Shown: positions 4,854 to 5,199 of the stretch, one piece after another
How positions within the stretch are numbered: position 1 is the first letter of the stretch
How the letters are laid out: each line of letters starts with the position of its first letter
NCBI GenBank assembly: GCA_029977045.1
Contig: JAPOLP010000488.1
Location: forward strand, 1 to 5,199
Length of the DNA stretch: 5,199 nt
Reading direction: 5' to 3'
Source of the DNA: Planctomycetota bacterium
GTDB lineage: Bacteria > Planctomycetota > Planctomycetia > Planctomycetales > Planctomycetaceae
Made by a program: the position numbers and the translations under genes
The notes under the pieces: generated by a model
The model's input: the letters and a program-made list of their open reading frames with translations, nothing else
Told to the model about the DNA's origin: nothing
The model's database searches: none

Positions 4854-5199
4854 CAGCGCTGGTCGTCCTGCGGCGAAGTTCCGGGCAACGTTGTCTTACG
4901 GGCGACGCCTTCCTCAATCGCTGCCTGAGCAACCGCGTGCGCGACTGCCGGTGCGACGCGGCGGTTGAAGACGCTCGGGATGATGTACGAGGGCAGCAGC
5001 TCTTCGTCGCTGATGACCTGCGCGATTGCCAGCGCGGCGGCCATCTTCATGCGGTCCGTAACGGTGTGAGCGCGGACATCGAGCAGGCCGCGAAACATGC
5101 CCGGAAAACAGAGCACGTTGTTGCTCTGGTTCGGGTAATCCGACCGCCCGGACGCCATCACCTTGACGTGTGGCCCGGCGTCTTCCGGCGAGATCTCCG
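4853..5199 (-). CDS. Malic enzyme (short form), C-terminal fragment, N-terminus beyond the window
   Basis: Oxidatively decarboxylates malate to pyruvate and CO2 with NAD or NADP in the cytoplasm. Only the last 115 residues are visible; the frame is open to the window edge at 5199, so the start and catalytic N-terminal domain are outside. The fragment begins EISPEDAG and carries the diagnostic GRSDYPNQSNN (fragment residues 17-27), part of the nicotinamide/substrate site, followed by VLCFPGMFRGLLDVRA, a helical segment with MKMAAALAIA, then YIIPSVFNRRVAPAVAHAVAQAA and GVAR. The protein ends shortly after this, so no phosphotransacetylase-like domain is attached. This is the short bacterial form rather than the fused MaeB type. 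Ser25 replaces the Val or Ile I expect between PNQ and NN, a minor variation. Cofactor preference cannot be judged from this part. Its TGA overlaps the ATG of the ThiF-like gene by one base, so the two are probably co-transcribed. Confidence 0.94.
   Translation of the reverse strand, partial: EISPEDAGPHVKVMASGRSDYPNQSNNVLCFPGMFRGLLDVRAHTVTDRMKMAAALAIAQVISDEELLPSYIIPSVFNRRVAPAVAHAVAQAAIEEGVARKTTLPGTSPQDDQR

Noticed and set aside
1..5199. A defence island, mobile element, CRISPR array, toxin-antitoxin pair or biosynthetic cluster
   Set aside because: No transposase, integrase, repeat-spacer array or paired small genes were seen, and the genes are metabolic or exported housekeeping-type families. 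The ThiF-like protein has the standard MoeB/ThiF layout and lacks the E2/JAB-type partners expected for a ubiquitin-like defence operon.

Overview
The window looks like an ordinary chromosomal segment from a Planctomycetota-type bacterium. The pointers are a secreted DUF1080 protein, a eukaryote-like type II glutamine synthetase, a large secreted protein of unknown function with an acidic Pro/Ala/Glu-rich tail, and moderately high GC with C/G-rich third codon positions. This assignment is inference from gene content; no rRNA or other phylogenetic marker is present. No mobile element, CRISPR array, tRNA or rRNA was seen.

Layout: (1) 1-941, +: type II glutamine synthetase, N-terminus cut by the window edge. 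(2) 942-1082: a 141-bp gap between converging genes, holding three stem-loops in a row; the middle one is a strong terminator with a T-run on each strand. (3) 1083-1730, -: a secreted, possibly lipid-anchored DUF1080 protein. (4) 1731-2226: a 496-bp gap between diverging genes with no credible gene but several short dyads, including a nested one at 2008-2051. (5) 2227-3795, +: a 522-residue exported protein of unknown function, with a helical, toroid-like body and a disordered acidic tail. (6) 3819-4853, -: an E1-like ThiF/MoeB/HesA adenylyltransferase with intact ATP-binding, zinc and catalytic-cysteine motifs and a small C-terminal domain. (7) 4853-5199, -: the C-terminal part of a malic enzyme, cut by the window edge, whose stop codon overlaps the ThiF-like start codon (TGATG).

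The genes do not form one obvious pathway. Glutamine synthetase (ammonium assimilation) and malic enzyme (malate to pyruvate) are central metabolism. The ThiF-like protein probably activates a sulfur-carrier protein for thiamine, molybdopterin or a related pathway, but no ThiS/MoaD partner is visible. The only clear operon link is malic enzyme to ThiF-like. I did not find strong evidence for an undescribed multi-gene system. The points most worth a second look are the unknown exported protein, the triple hairpin array, and the structured 496-bp gap.
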